From contig JAMLGZ010000002.1 of assembly GCA_023957385.1 (NCBI GenBank), positions 248,001 through 312,000 of the forward strand: a DNA stretch of 64,000 bases, given 5' to 3'. Both the position numbers and the translations under genes were made by a program. Origin of the DNA: Brumimicrobium sp. (GTDB lineage: Bacteria; Bacteroidota; Bacteroidia; Flavobacteriales_D; Crocinitomicaceae). Position 1 is the first letter of the stretch. Each line of letters begins with the position of its first letter. Below, piece by piece: positions 43,480 to 52,121 of this stretch. The notes under the pieces were generated by a model that was not told the origin of the DNA, did no database searches, and saw only the letters and a list, made by a program, of their open reading frames with translations.

Positions 43480-44268
43480 TTACTTTATAGCAGCATTCAA
43501 TTGCTCTACAATTTTCTCCTTTTCAATGATTCCATTGTGTTTCCAAATTTGTTCTCCATCAAGAAATAGGAAAAACTCAGGAACCCCTTGTATTTGATAT
43601 GCTTTAGCTAATTCTTTGCTTGCATCTGCATCAATTCGAATAACAATGGCTTTTTCTTTAAATTCTTTTTCAACTTCATCAATTATAGGAGCCATTTTTT
43701 TACAAGGAGCACACCATTGTGTATGGAAATCAACAAGAACAGGTTTGCCTGAAGCTAACATCTTATTAAAATCTTCTACACTTACAGTATTTATATTACT
43801 ATCTATACCTTCAATAGGTTTAGTAATAGGATAACCTTTATTTTCCCAAGCCATAATACCTCCACTTAGGTTATATATTTGTGTAAAACCATTTTGAGAA
43901 AGAATTTCGGCAGCTTTGGCAGATCGAGCTCCTGATTTACAATAAACGTAGATTGCCTTATCTTTTTGCATCAGATTTATTTTATTTACAAAATCCTCAT
44001 CATATACGTTAACTAAACTTGCATTTTCAATATGTCCTTGGGATGTTTCTTGAGGAGTTCTAACATCTAAAATAATACCTTCACCTTTATCTACTAGTGC
44101 CTTAAACTCTTCAGGGGTAACATTCTTTATAAATCCTTTATCACCATCGCCAGGTAGATTCATAGCACTTTCATTGTTTTCTAATATCTCCTTAGGGTGT
44201 TCATTTCCAGCATTACTGCAATTAGTAATAAGTAAACCTAGAAGTAAAGTAAGCAAAATTCTTTTCAT
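43480..44268 (-). CDS. Rhodanese-thioredoxin fusion lipoprotein
   Basis: This 262-aa protein has a lipoprotein signal MKRILLTLLLGLLITNCSN. It continues with a rhodanese domain (GEGIILDVRTPQETSQGHIENASLVNVYDE ... YVYCKSGARSAKAAEIL, with the active-site Cys in CKSGAR). A thioredoxin domain follows (MLASGKPVLVDFHTQWCAPCKKMAPIIDEVEKEF, redox CAPC, cis-Pro in IQGVPEFFLF). The frame opens 39 bp further upstream, but the ATG at 44268 starts the signal peptide. Inference: it moves sulfane sulfur or reduces persulfides/disulfides at the envelope. The two-domain order is found in other Bacteroidota. It is monocistronic and divergent from the DPP III gene. Confidence 0.9.
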   Translation of the reverse strand: MKRILLTLLLGLLITNCSNAGNEHPKEILENNESAMNLPGDGDKGFIKNVTPEEFKALVDKGEGIILDVRTPQETSQGHIENASLVNVYDEDFVNKINLMQKDKAIYVYCKSGARSAKAAEILSQNGFTQIYNLSGGIMAWENKGYPITKPIEGIDSNINTVSVEDFNKMLASGKPVLVDFHTQWCAPCKKMAPIIDEVEKEFKEKAIVIRIDADASKELAKAYQIQGVPEFFLFLDGEQIWKHNGIIEKEKIVEQLNAAIK

Positions 44269-44392
44269 TGTTTTCAATTTATTAATCGCCCTAAAATATA
44301 AAAACAAATTAGTAATTAAAATGTTTTTTTAATAGGAGTCATTTTATGTTATAGTTTAATTTCTTAAATTCGAGGCTCTAAATAATAGAAAG

Positions 44393-46426
44393 ATGAAAAA
44401 AATCATTTTAAACACACTAGCTGCTGGGATCCTTTTTTCCTGCTCAGGAAATAAAGATCCACAGATAACAGAACAGCAAACAGAAAATCAAATGGAACAA
44501 GAAGAAACTACCTTTGAATATAAAGCAGATCGTTTTGCTGATATTCAAGTTTTACGTTATAAAATTAAAGATTGGGATAAACTTTCTATTCAGCAAAAAG
44601 AATTGGCTTATTATCTAGTTCAGGCAGGATTAGCTGGAAGAGATATTATTTATGACCAGAATTACAAATACAATCTAGAGATTCGCAATGCGCTAGAGAA
44701 TATTGTTCAAAATTATCAGGGAGAGAAAAACGATGACTGGGATAACTTTATGACTTATGTGAAGCAAGTGTGGTTTGCCAATGGAATACACCATCATTAT
44801 TCTATGGATAAATTTCTACCTAAATTCAATAAAGAATATTTTAACAGTCTCCTATTAGCAACTAATACCACCATAAGTAATGAAGCTCTTATAGCTATTT
44901 TCGATCCAAAAGTAGATGCGAAACGAGTGAATCTAGACGCTTCAAAAGGGTTGATTCCAGGAAGCGCTAATAATTTCTATGGGTCTGGAATTACAGATAA
45001 GATGGTAGATGATTACTACGAAAAGGTAATTGATAAGAATGATCCACGACCAATTTCTTACGGATTAAATTCAAAGATGGTTTTAAATAATGGACAGATA
45101 GAAGAATTACCTTGGAAGATTGGAGGGATGTATGGGCCAGCATTGGAGAAAGTGGTTTATTGGTTAGAAAAAGCAACCTTGGTTGCTGAAAATGATGCAC
45201 AACGTAAAGCACTTGAAATCTTAATAGAATACTATAAGACAGGAGATTTAAAATTGTGGGATACATATAGTATTGCTTGGTGTGAAGCAACAAAGGGAGA
45301 CATTGATTATATCAATGGATTTATTGAGGTATATGGTGATGCTAAAGGATATCGAGCTAACTATGAAACCATAGTTCAAATGAAGGATTTTGAAGCAACT
45401 GAAACGATGGGAGTTTTAGCTCATGAAGCACAATGGTTTGAAGATAATTCTCCCATTATGAATGAGCATAAGAAGAAGAATGTTACGGGTGTTACCTATA
45501 ATGTAGTTACTGTAATCGGGGAAGCAGGAGACGCTTCTCCATCTACTCCTATTGGAGTAAACCTACCAAATGCAGAATGGATACGTGAAGAACACGGATC
45601 AAAATCAGTGAGTTTAGGGAACCTTATCGATGCATATAATGAAGCTTCCGGACCAAGTATTTTAGAAGAATTCACATATAGCCAGGAGGAAGTTGAGCGT
45701 GCTAAAAAATATGGGCATATTGGAGATAATTTACACACTGCTTTACATGAAGTAATCGGACATGCGAGTGGGCAAATTAATCCAGGGATAGGAACTCCAA
45801 AAGAAACGTTGGGAAGTTATGCAAGTGCATTAGAAGAAGCAAGAGCTGATTTAGTTGGGTTATATTATTTAATGGATCAGAAATTAGTGGATTTAAAGCT
45901 AATGGAATCTCTAGAAACAGGGAAAGCAGAATATGACAATTACATTCGTAATGGATTGATGACTCAATTAAGAAGATTGGAGTTGGGCAAAGATATTGAG
46001 GAGGCTCACATGCGTAATCGTCAATTAGTAGCAGCTTGGGCTTTTGAAAAAGGTAAGACTAAAAATGTAATTGAGAAGCTTGTAAAAGATGGGAAAACTT
46101 ACTTTAAGATTAATGACTATGAAGCGCTTCGTGGATTATTTGGAGATCTTCTACGTGAAATTCAACGTATCAAATCCGAAGGTGATTTTAAAGCAGGAAG
46201 AGATTTGATTGAAAATTATGGAGTAAAGGTGGATAGAAAATTACATCAAGAAGTATTGGATAGGACATCTCATTTAGATATTGCTCCATACATGGGCTTT
46301 ATTAATCCAGAATTAGTTCCTGTGACTGATAAGGATGGAAATATCACAGATATTAAGATTGAGTATCCAAAGAGTTTTGAAGAACAGATGTTAAGATATT
46401 CAAAAAACTATAGTTATTTAAAGTAA
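44393..46426 (+). CDS. Dipeptidyl-peptidase III (M49) lipoprotein
   Basis: This 677-aa zinc peptidase removes dipeptides from the N-terminus of short peptides. The diagnostic motifs are HEVIGHASGQ (HExxGH; bacterial DPP III has one residue fewer than the eukaryotic HExxxGH) and EEARADLVGLYY (second zinc-ligand Glu). The N-terminus MKKIILNTLAAGILFSCSGN is a lipoprotein signal, so it acts at the periplasmic side. Homologues in Bacteroides are sometimes wrongly called dihydrofolate reductase. The length fits the bacterial family. A terminator follows the stop by 21 bp; after that the repeat region begins. Confidence 0.95.
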   Translation: MKKIILNTLAAGILFSCSGNKDPQITEQQTENQMEQEETTFEYKADRFADIQVLRYKIKDWDKLSIQQKELAYYLVQAGLAGRDIIYDQNYKYNLEIRNALENIVQNYQGEKNDDWDNFMTYVKQVWFANGIHHHYSMDKFLPKFNKEYFNSLLLATNTTISNEALIAIFDPKVDAKRVNLDASKGLIPGSANNFYGSGITDKMVDDYYEKVIDKNDPRPISYGLNSKMVLNNGQIEELPWKIGGMYGPALEKVVYWLEKATLVAENDAQRKALEILIEYYKTGDLKLWDTYSIAWCEATKGDIDYINGFIEVYGDAKGYRANYETIVQMKDFEATETMGVLAHEAQWFEDNSPIMNEHKKKNVTGVTYNVVTVIGEAGDASPSTPIGVNLPNAEWIREEHGSKSVSLGNLIDAYNEASGPSILEEFTYSQEEVERAKKYGHIGDNLHTALHEVIGHASGQINPGIGTPKETLGSYASALEEARADLVGLYYLMDQKLVDLKLMESLETGKAEYDNYIRNGLMTQLRRLELGKDIEEAHMRNRQLVAAWAFEKGKTKNVIEKLVKDGKTYFKINDYEALRGLFGDLLREIQRIKSEGDFKAGRDLIENYGVKVDRKLHQEVLDRTSHLDIAPYMGFINPELVPVTDKDGNITDIKIEYPKSFEEQMLRYSKNYSYLK

Positions 46427-46447
46427 AAATAATTTTGGATATTTATA

Positions 46448-46475
46448 AAAGGGATATAATTTATATCCCTTTTTT
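46448..46475 (+). terminator. Intrinsic terminator of DPP III
   Basis: AAAGGGATATA/TATATCCCTTT runs into TTTT, 21 bp after the DPP III stop codon. From here to 46642 I see no further element apart from a doubtful 44-codon frame. Confidence 0.8.
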
Positions 46476-46642
46476 GATATCCTTAAACGATAATAACTAT
46501 GGCACGACAGGATAAGGTTCAGTTTACATACCGAAATCCTATGTTGATGTTAAGAGATAAATTATATTTTTTTGTAATTGATATTAGGATGGTAAACAGA
46601 TTTCGTGCTAATCCTGACTGTAATAGGTGTTAGATAGAAAAC

Positions 46643-46769
46643 AGATTCCGTTCGCTGCGCTCCGGAATGACACTTAAGCCTTAAATAAAGAGGGAGAGGG
46701 GGCGGCGAAGCCGCCCCTCTCCTCAATAGCGATGGCGATTGTCATTCCGGAGCGCAGCGAACGGAATCT
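46643..46769. repeat. Nested palindromic element, copy A
   Basis: A perfect 30-bp inverted repeat (46643-46672 and 46740-46769, beginning AGATTCCGTTCGCTGCGCTC) encloses a GC-rich hairpin. That hairpin is GAGAGGGGGCGGC/GCCGCCCCTCTC with loop GAA and one bulged G (about 46693-46721). The whole element is about 127 bp and far richer in GC than its surroundings. A second copy in the same orientation lies at 49729-49857. The two bracket the two-gene cassette 46921-49507. No transposase or target duplication is visible. Confidence 0.85.
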
Positions 46770-46890
46770 AATATCCTTTATGTAATGGTAATTGATAGTA
46801 GATACGAACGGAATCTGTAATGGTAATTGATAGTAGATAGCGAACGGAATCTGTAACAGTAATTGATAGTAGATAGCGAACAGAATCTAA
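46758..46890. repeat. Degenerate 36-bp tandem repeats attached to palindrome A
   Basis: The tip of the right arm, CGAACGGAATCT, recurs at 46758, 46805, 46841 and 46877 (the last with one change), at spacings of 47, 36 and 36 bp. It is joined by TGTAATGGTAATTGATAGTA-type sequence. The units look like repeated extensions of the palindrome arm. No spacer variation of CRISPR type is present. Confidence 0.8.
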
Positions 46891-46920
46891 CATCCTTTTA
46901 TTTGTAAAAGATGCAACTGA

Positions 46921-48192
46921 TTAAAACTTAACAAATTTTAATGGTTTATACATTTTATTTCCTAGTAGAAATACAGTATATACACTTGGAGTCAGATGTT
47001 GTGTATCAATTTGATATTGATTAGTTCCTGTAATTAGGTTAACATCTTTTTCGATTACTTTTCTTCCATTGTCATCTATGACAACTAATTGTCCAGCACC
47101 ATCTTCTAAAGCATGGATAGATACAGTTGCATTATTGATAACAGGAATCGGATATATACTCCAAGAAGTTTCTTGATTATTGCAATCTGCGGAAATTGGA
47201 CCATAAACTTCTCTTCCTCCATCATAGTCAACTGATTCTAAACGATAATATGTTAAACCACCTCCATTCATATCATTATAGGAATATGTCAAAGGGAGAA
47301 TTGAGTTCCCAGATGCATTTAAGGAAGAAACAAAATTCCATTCATAACCATCTCTAGAGGAATATAATTCAAAGTGACTCACGTTAGTTTCAGTTTTAGT
47401 TTCCCATGTTAATTCTACGCCATCGTTACAAGATGCTGAGAATGAAGTAAGCTCGATAGGAAGTGGTCTTGTTTTATCTTGTAGTACCCAAACTTTAAAA
47501 AAGTCTGCAGAAGAAATAGTCACATTTTCCACACGTTTCGCTCCTGTGTTGGCAGTTCCGAAGAGTAAATCTTGCCAGCTTCCGATAGAACTCAGACCTT
47601 CGCAGTAATTTCCATATCCGTATCCCGGATTAAAGCGTTGAGCTTGCAAATTCAATTCTCCAATCGTGTTTGGCCCAGCTCCTTCATTAGTCCAGTCATA
47701 CCCAAAACTTAATGTTGCAGCCGGTTTCGTGGTATAGTTATCATTATCGATAATCCAAAAACGGTCAATAGCATATAAAGATTCGTTGGCATTAGTTACT
47801 GAAGAGCACATGTTATTTACAGGTGAAGGATATACACCCCCATGCTTATTTTGTGCATCTGTAGGAATTGTAGATAGTAAGAAATATCCGCCAGCATTTC
47901 CAGCAGATGTAAGATTCATTGTATAAGGAATCTTTACCAAATGATTATTGGTAAAAGGCACTTGATAATTTCCAGTTTGATTGCCAATATTCCATTTGAT
48001 GCGATTTGTTATTTCTTCCGTAATGATATTTCCTCCCGTTCCTGTTGTCGTTATAGCATTTGCGTTTGAATTATCAATGACCAAATAGGCGCTGTTGGTA
48101 ATGTTTATGTAGGCGTTGTTGTTGAGCACTAATTGAGCACCTTGTGAAAAAGCCCAGATGGGTAAGAAAAATATGAATAATAATTTCTTCAT
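46921..48192 (-). CDS. Secreted T9SS cargo protein
   Basis: This 423-aa protein has a signal peptide MKKLLFIFFLPIWAFSQG. It has a beta-rich N-terminal half (AQLVLNNNAYINITNSAYLVIDNSNANAI...) and a fibronectin/Ig-like module of the type PLPIELTSFSASCNDGVELTWETKTETNVSHFELYSSRDGYEWNFV, very common in Bacteroidota surface proteins. The end is a T9SS sorting domain (WSIYPIPVINNATVSIHALEDGAGQLVVIDDNGRKV...PLKFVKF). It starts 4 bp after the S74-type gene stop, so the two are co-transcribed. No enzyme motif is seen; a surface structural or adhesive role is likely. The pair lies between two copies of the palindromic element. Confidence 0.88.
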   Translation of the reverse strand: MKKLLFIFFLPIWAFSQGAQLVLNNNAYINITNSAYLVIDNSNANAITTTGTGGNIITEEITNRIKWNIGNQTGNYQVPFTNNHLVKIPYTMNLTSAGNAGGYFLLSTIPTDAQNKHGGVYPSPVNNMCSSVTNANESLYAIDRFWIIDNDNYTTKPAATLSFGYDWTNEGAGPNTIGELNLQAQRFNPGYGYGNYCEGLSSIGSWQDLLFGTANTGAKRVENVTISSADFFKVWVLQDKTRPLPIELTSFSASCNDGVELTWETKTETNVSHFELYSSRDGYEWNFVSSLNASGNSILPLTYSYNDMNGGGLTYYRLESVDYDGGREVYGPISADCNNQETSWSIYPIPVINNATVSIHALEDGAGQLVVIDDNGRKVIEKDVNLITGTNQYQIDTQHLTPSVYTVFLLGNKMYKPLKFVKF

Positions 48193-48196
48193 AAAT

Positions 48197-49507
48197 CTAC
48201 TTATTTTTAATTTCTTCTTTCAATTCCAATAGCATTTGCTCTAGCTTCTCAATGCGATTATTCTGAGACTCTATTATTTGTTGCTGTTCTTGAATTCCCT
48301 TTGTTAATATTGGTATTAATCCTATATAATCTACCATATAGTATCCAGTAACATTGTTTTCTTCACTTCTAATTTTTGGTTTTTGAGTAGGATCAGGTAT
48401 ATTTTTCTTATTTGTTACCAGCTCAGGAAATATTTCTTCTAATTCTTGAGCTATAAAACCGAATGAAGTACGAGAAGAATCAAATCCCATTCCTGGAAAC
48501 TCTTCAGCATTCCAATTATATTGCATAGGTTCTAATAATTTAATTTTATTTAATATAGAATTTGATTCTTTCTCAATAGGTTGAATATTCTTTTTCCATC
48601 TAACATCAGAGCTATAATAAGTTCCAGTTGCTCCTACATCTCCAGCAAAATAACCAGCCCACCCAACTATTGTATTCACAACAGATCCTCTAACACCAGT
48701 TCCCGATGATGTATTCCATCCCCAAATTCCCGCATTATTACCTGCCGAAATTCCTTCAATAGAGTTGTAACCATTACCACTACTTGTGTTATGAAAAAAT
48801 CCTGACCCAGATAATGTACCTGTATTATAAGAATTAATTAACCAATAAGAATCATTTCCTTTAACTTCAAATCTATTAGGGTCTGTTGGAATAGTTGTAT
48901 TAACTAATACTTGTCCACTAGCATTCACCCTCATCCTCTCAACTCCCGCCGTAGATGTTGCTAGAATATTTGTTCCAGCACGCCAAAATCCCATTCCTGT
49001 ATTTGCACTCCAAGAATAAAAAGGCAAGGCTGCTGTTCCATTACTCATAGCTTGTACTTGATTACCATTCGCAATCCTAAATCGTAATGTATTATTTGTT
49101 CTAAAATCCAATGCTTGTGTGTTGGTAGTTCCTAGGAAGTTAGTACCAGAAGTAGTATTTGCGTTCCCTAAAATCTTCCAATCATCACCGCCAGTTGAGA
49201 ATCTTACCCAAGCACTTCCACTCCAGTAATAATATCCGGGTGTTACTGCTGTTGCACCTGAACCTGCTGTAGCTGTATTATAAACCAATAAAGAGGTGGC
49301 AGGAGAAGCAACAGGACTAGCAGAGTTTGTAGCGGTTAACGCTACACGAGGTACTAATACACCTTTATTTGTGAAATCAATATCCAAACCTGCACTAGCG
49401 GCAGGTGCAGCACCTGTGGCATTGATTCCAACATTTTGCGCATGCCCATACAAAGTAATAAAACAGAATCCTAAAATTAAATAATATGGATGACAGAATC
49501 TTTTCAT
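48197..49507 (-). CDS. Surface protein with C-terminal S74 intramolecular chaperone domain
   Basis: This 436-aa protein has a signal peptide MKRFCHPYYLILGFCFITLYGHAQ. A repetitive Ala/Ser/Thr/Gly-rich body carries a module NVGINATGAAPAASAGLDIDFTNKGVLVPRV... found in many Bacteroidota surface proteins. The C-terminal about 130 residues are a Peptidase_S74 (endosialidase-type) chaperone domain: YYSSDVRWKKNIQPIEKESNSILNKIKLLEPMQYNW ... TSFGFIAQELEEIFPELV. The end is a coiled-coil tail (EQQQIIESQNNRIEKLEQMLLELKEEIKNK). In phage tailspikes this domain trimerises the protein and cuts itself off at the Ser before the SDxRxK-type motif; SSDVRWK is present here. A trimeric surface fibre is inferred. 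It is the first gene of a two-gene operon. Confidence 0.88.
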   Translation of the reverse strand: MKRFCHPYYLILGFCFITLYGHAQNVGINATGAAPAASAGLDIDFTNKGVLVPRVALTATNSASPVASPATSLLVYNTATAGSGATAVTPGYYYWSGSAWVRFSTGGDDWKILGNANTTSGTNFLGTTNTQALDFRTNNTLRFRIANGNQVQAMSNGTAALPFYSWSANTGMGFWRAGTNILATSTAGVERMRVNASGQVLVNTTIPTDPNRFEVKGNDSYWLINSYNTGTLSGSGFFHNTSSGNGYNSIEGISAGNNAGIWGWNTSSGTGVRGSVVNTIVGWAGYFAGDVGATGTYYSSDVRWKKNIQPIEKESNSILNKIKLLEPMQYNWNAEEFPGMGFDSSRTSFGFIAQELEEIFPELVTNKKNIPDPTQKPKIRSEENNVTGYYMVDYIGLIPILTKGIQEQQQIIESQNNRIEKLEQMLLELKEEIKNK

Positions 49508-49728
49508 AAGTATAATATTTAGCGTTTGTATTTAGTGAGTATAGACAACCATTCATATTGCAATAATAACCGTCTGTACTTAAAAAATAACTTACTACAA
49601 GTTTACACCTAATTTTATTAATCACCAAAAAATAGGGTTCTTTATTTTAAAAAAATCATTGTACATGTGTAAAAGATTAATAAATTCAATGCTTACCCAT
49701 GCGATTGATTTGTAAAGGTTAAAAAAAT

Positions 49729-49857
49729 AGATTCCGTTCGCTGCGCTCTGGAATAACACTTAAACCTTTAATAAAAAGGAGAGGGGGCGGCGAAGCCGCC
49801 CCCTCTCCCCCAAACAGCGATAGCGATTGTCATTCCGGAGCGCAGCGAACGGAATCT
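49729..49857. repeat. Nested palindromic element, copy B
   Basis: This is the same architecture and orientation as copy A. The 30-bp arms at 49729-49758 and 49828-49857 differ by two mismatches, all in the left arm. They enclose a perfect 14-bp hairpin GGAGAGGGGGCGGC/GCCGCCCCCTCTCC with loop GAA (about 49778-49808). It lies in the 977-bp gap between the divergent S74-type gene and sufS; 49508-49728 holds nothing else I can recognise. Confidence 0.85.
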
Positions 49858-50230
49858 AACCTCTTTAAGTAATGGTGATTGTTAGTATAAGCGAACGGAA
49901 TCTAACCCCTTTAAGTAATGGTGATTGTTAGTACAAGCGAACGGAATCTAACCCCTTTAAGTAATGGTGATTGTTAGTACAAGCGAACGGAATCCAATCC
50001 CTTTAAGTAATGGTGATTGTTAGTACAAGCGAACGGAATCTATCCCCTTTAAGTAATGGTGATTGTTAGTACAAGCGAACGGAATCTAACCCCTTTAAGT
50101 AATGGTGATTGTTAGTACAAGCGAACGGAATCTAACCCCTTTAAGTAATGGTGATTGTTAGTACAAGCGAACGGAATCTAACCCCTTTAAGTAATGGTGA
50201 TTGTTAGTATAAGCGAACGGAATCTAACAT
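49845..50230. repeat. 46-bp tandem repeat array
   Basis: GCGAACGG recurs at 49845, 49891, 49937, 49983, 50029, 50075, 50121, 50167 and 50213, exactly 46 bp apart each time. The unit is GCGAACGGAATCTAACCCCT followed by TTAAGTAATGGTGATTGTTAGTACAA, with only a few point changes (for example AATCCAATCC at 49991 and TATCC at 50041). The first unit begins inside the right arm of palindrome B. The period is constant and there are no unique spacers. The array is intergenic, about 230 bp upstream of sufS. Confidence 0.95.
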
Positions 50231-50317
50231 CCTTTTATAAATTCAAGAATAATAAGTGCAAAGCGAACGCTATTGCAAATGCTAAAATGGACCTTCTCTA
50301 TGTTCTGTAACCCCGTT

Positions 50318-50352
50318 CTGTAACCCGACGGACGCAGGAATGTCAGGGTCTA
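50318..50352. repeat. Solo fragment related to the 54.9-kb palindrome
   Basis: Read on the minus strand this stretch is TAGACCCTGACATTCCTGCG followed by TCCGTCGGGTTACAG. It matches the left sub-hairpin of the element at 54874-55081 (TAGACCCCGACACTCCTTCG, then TCCGTCGGGGTGACA) at about 30 of 35 positions. It is therefore a second, partial member of that repeat family, in opposite orientation. Confidence 0.7.
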
Positions 50353-50456
50353 AGATTATACTCTATACAATATTTGAATTATATGTTCGATAGCCTTAAT
50401 CTTGACAAACAAGCAAATTGCTTTTCCAATAATTGGCATTTCATCAAAATAGCGTT

Positions 50457-50464
50457 TAACTTTG
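50457..50464 (+). promoter_or_regulatory. Promoter (-7 TAACTTTG) of sufSE
   Basis: This is an exact TAnnTTTG match, 20 bp before the sufS ATG. It lies downstream of the repeat array, so the array is outside the core promoter. Confidence 0.7.
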
Positions 50465-50484
50465 CGATTCAATAAATTATATAA

Positions 50485-51699
50485 ATGGATATTCAAGCAA
50501 TTCGGGCACAGTTTCCAATTTTAACACAGGGGGTACATGGAAAGCCCTTAGTTTATTTTGATAATGGGGCTACCACACAAAAACCTTTATCTGTAACTAA
50601 GCGATTGGAAGAATATTATACCAAAGAAAATGCGAATGTCCACAGAGGAGTACACACTCTTAGTCAAATCGCTACAGAGGCTTATGAAGAAGCTAGAAGA
50701 ACTATACAGCGGTATGTAGGGGCCAAAGAAAGTCACGAAATTATTTTCACAAAAGGCACTACGGATAGTATCAATTTAGTAGCATTTTCTATAGGAGAAA
50801 CACTTCAAGAAGGAGATGAGATTATAATTTCTCAGATGGAGCATCATTCTAATATTGTTCCTTGGCAAATGGTTTGTCAGCGTAAAGGCTGTAAATTAAA
50901 AGTAATCCCTTTTGATGAAAAAGGAAATTTAATGATGGATGAATTTACTAAACTTTTATCCTCAAATACAAAGATAGTTTCTGTAACTCACGTTTCAAAT
51001 GCTTTGGGAACTATTAATGATGTGGAAACTATCATAGAAAAGGCACATCAAGTGGGAGCAAAGGTATTGGTTGATGGTGCGCAAAGTATTCAGCATATAC
51101 CTGTGAATGTGAGTGAACTAGACTGTGATTTTTATGCTTTTTCAGGACATAAAGTATTTGGTCCAACGGGTATTGGAGTGCTTTATGGAAAAGAAGCAGT
51201 TTTAAACGAACTACCACCATACCAAGGAGGAGGAGATATGATTAAAGAAGTTACACTCGAAGAAACAACTTACAATGAATTGCCTTATAAATTTGAAGCT
51301 GGTACTCCCAATATTGCAGGAGCAATTGGTTTGGGTGCTGCTTTTGAGTTTCTTACGTCTCTAAATATGAAGGAAGTAGAAAATCATGAACATGAATTAG
51401 TAGAATATGCTACTCAAGCATTAAAAGAAGTAGAAGGATTGAGAATATATGGAGAAGCGGACCGTAAAACGAGTGTTATTTCTTTCTTAATTGATGATTT
51501 GCATCCCTATGACGTTGGAACACTTTTAGATAAAATGGGAATAGCTGTAAGGACGGGTCATCATTGTACACAACCTATTATGCAGAAATTCTGTATTCCA
51601 GGAACTATTCGAGCTTCTTTTTCTGTTTATAATACTAAGGAAGAAGTAGATGTCTTAGTTCAAGCACTTCATCGTATTGTACCTATATTAAAATCCTAG
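50485..51699 (+). CDS. sufS: Cysteine desulfurase SufS
   Basis: This 404-aa PLP enzyme removes sulfur from cysteine for Fe-S cluster assembly. The PLP lysine is in YAFSGHKVFGPTGIGVLYGK, and the catalytic Cys in the group-II loop is RTGHHCTQPIMQKF. The substrate Arg region is PGTIRASFSVYNTKEEVD. Length and motifs are those of SufS, not IscS. It is followed after 2 bp by sufE, its activator. sufB, sufC and sufD are not adjacent here. Confidence 0.97.
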   Translation: MDIQAIRAQFPILTQGVHGKPLVYFDNGATTQKPLSVTKRLEEYYTKENANVHRGVHTLSQIATEAYEEARRTIQRYVGAKESHEIIFTKGTTDSINLVAFSIGETLQEGDEIIISQMEHHSNIVPWQMVCQRKGCKLKVIPFDEKGNLMMDEFTKLLSSNTKIVSVTHVSNALGTINDVETIIEKAHQVGAKVLVDGAQSIQHIPVNVSELDCDFYAFSGHKVFGPTGIGVLYGKEAVLNELPPYQGGGDMIKEVTLEETTYNELPYKFEAGTPNIAGAIGLGAAFEFLTSLNMKEVENHEHELVEYATQALKEVEGLRIYGEADRKTSVISFLIDDLHPYDVGTLLDKMGIAVRTGHHCTQPIMQKFCIPGTIRASFSVYNTKEEVDVLVQALHRIVPILKS

Positions 51700-51701
51700 A
51701 A

Positions 51702-52118
51702 ATGAATATTCAAGAAAAAGAAACTGAAATTATAGAAGAGTTTTCAATCTACGATGATTGGATGGACAAATATGCTTATATCATTGAATTAGGTAAAGAA
51801 TTACCCTTGATTGATGAAGATAAGAAAACGAAGGAAAGACTTATTGTTGGATGTCAATCACAGGTGTGGTTAGACGCAGAGCATGTAGATGGAAAGATGA
51901 GATTTACTGCTGATTCAGATGCTATAATCACTAAAGGAATTATCGCATTATTAATTCGAGTAGTAAATGATGAGTCTCCAGCTGAGATCGCAAAATATAA
52001 TTTTGATTTTATTCAAGAAATTGGCTTACAAGAACATTTATCTCCTACTCGGTCTAATGGATTGGTTGGGATGGTAAAAGATATTAAATTGAATGCCCTA
52101 AAAGCTATGAAAGCATAG
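51702..52118 (+). CDS. sufE: Sulfur acceptor protein SufE
   Basis: This 138-aa protein accepts the persulfide from SufS and passes it to the scaffold. The acceptor Cys is in LIVGCQSQVWLDA (near residue 50). The later ITKGIIALLIRVVNDESPAEIAKYNFDFI and SPTRSNGLVGMVKDIKLNA are family signatures. It is translationally close to sufS (2-bp gap) and converges with the next gene only 3 bp after its stop, leaving no room for a terminator. Confidence 0.96.
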   Translation: MNIQEKETEIIEEFSIYDDWMDKYAYIIELGKELPLIDEDKKTKERLIVGCQSQVWLDAEHVDGKMRFTADSDAIITKGIIALLIRVVNDESPAEIAKYNFDFIQEIGLQEHLSPTRSNGLVGMVKDIKLNALKAMKA

Positions 52119-52121
52119 TCT

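Noticed and set aside
46499..46633. 44-codon open frame starting MARQDKVQFT before palindrome A
   Set aside because: No promoter, no recognised family, ends close to the repeat; a chance frame is more likely, though a relic of an inserted gene cannot be excluded.
48197..49507. S74 tail-fibre domain as sign of a prophage
   Set aside because: It has a Sec signal peptide and Bacteroidota surface modules, and no other phage gene is present in the window.
49845..50230. Regularly spaced repeats that could be taken for a CRISPR array
   Set aside because: The whole 46-bp period is conserved, there are no unique spacers, and no cas genes are near.
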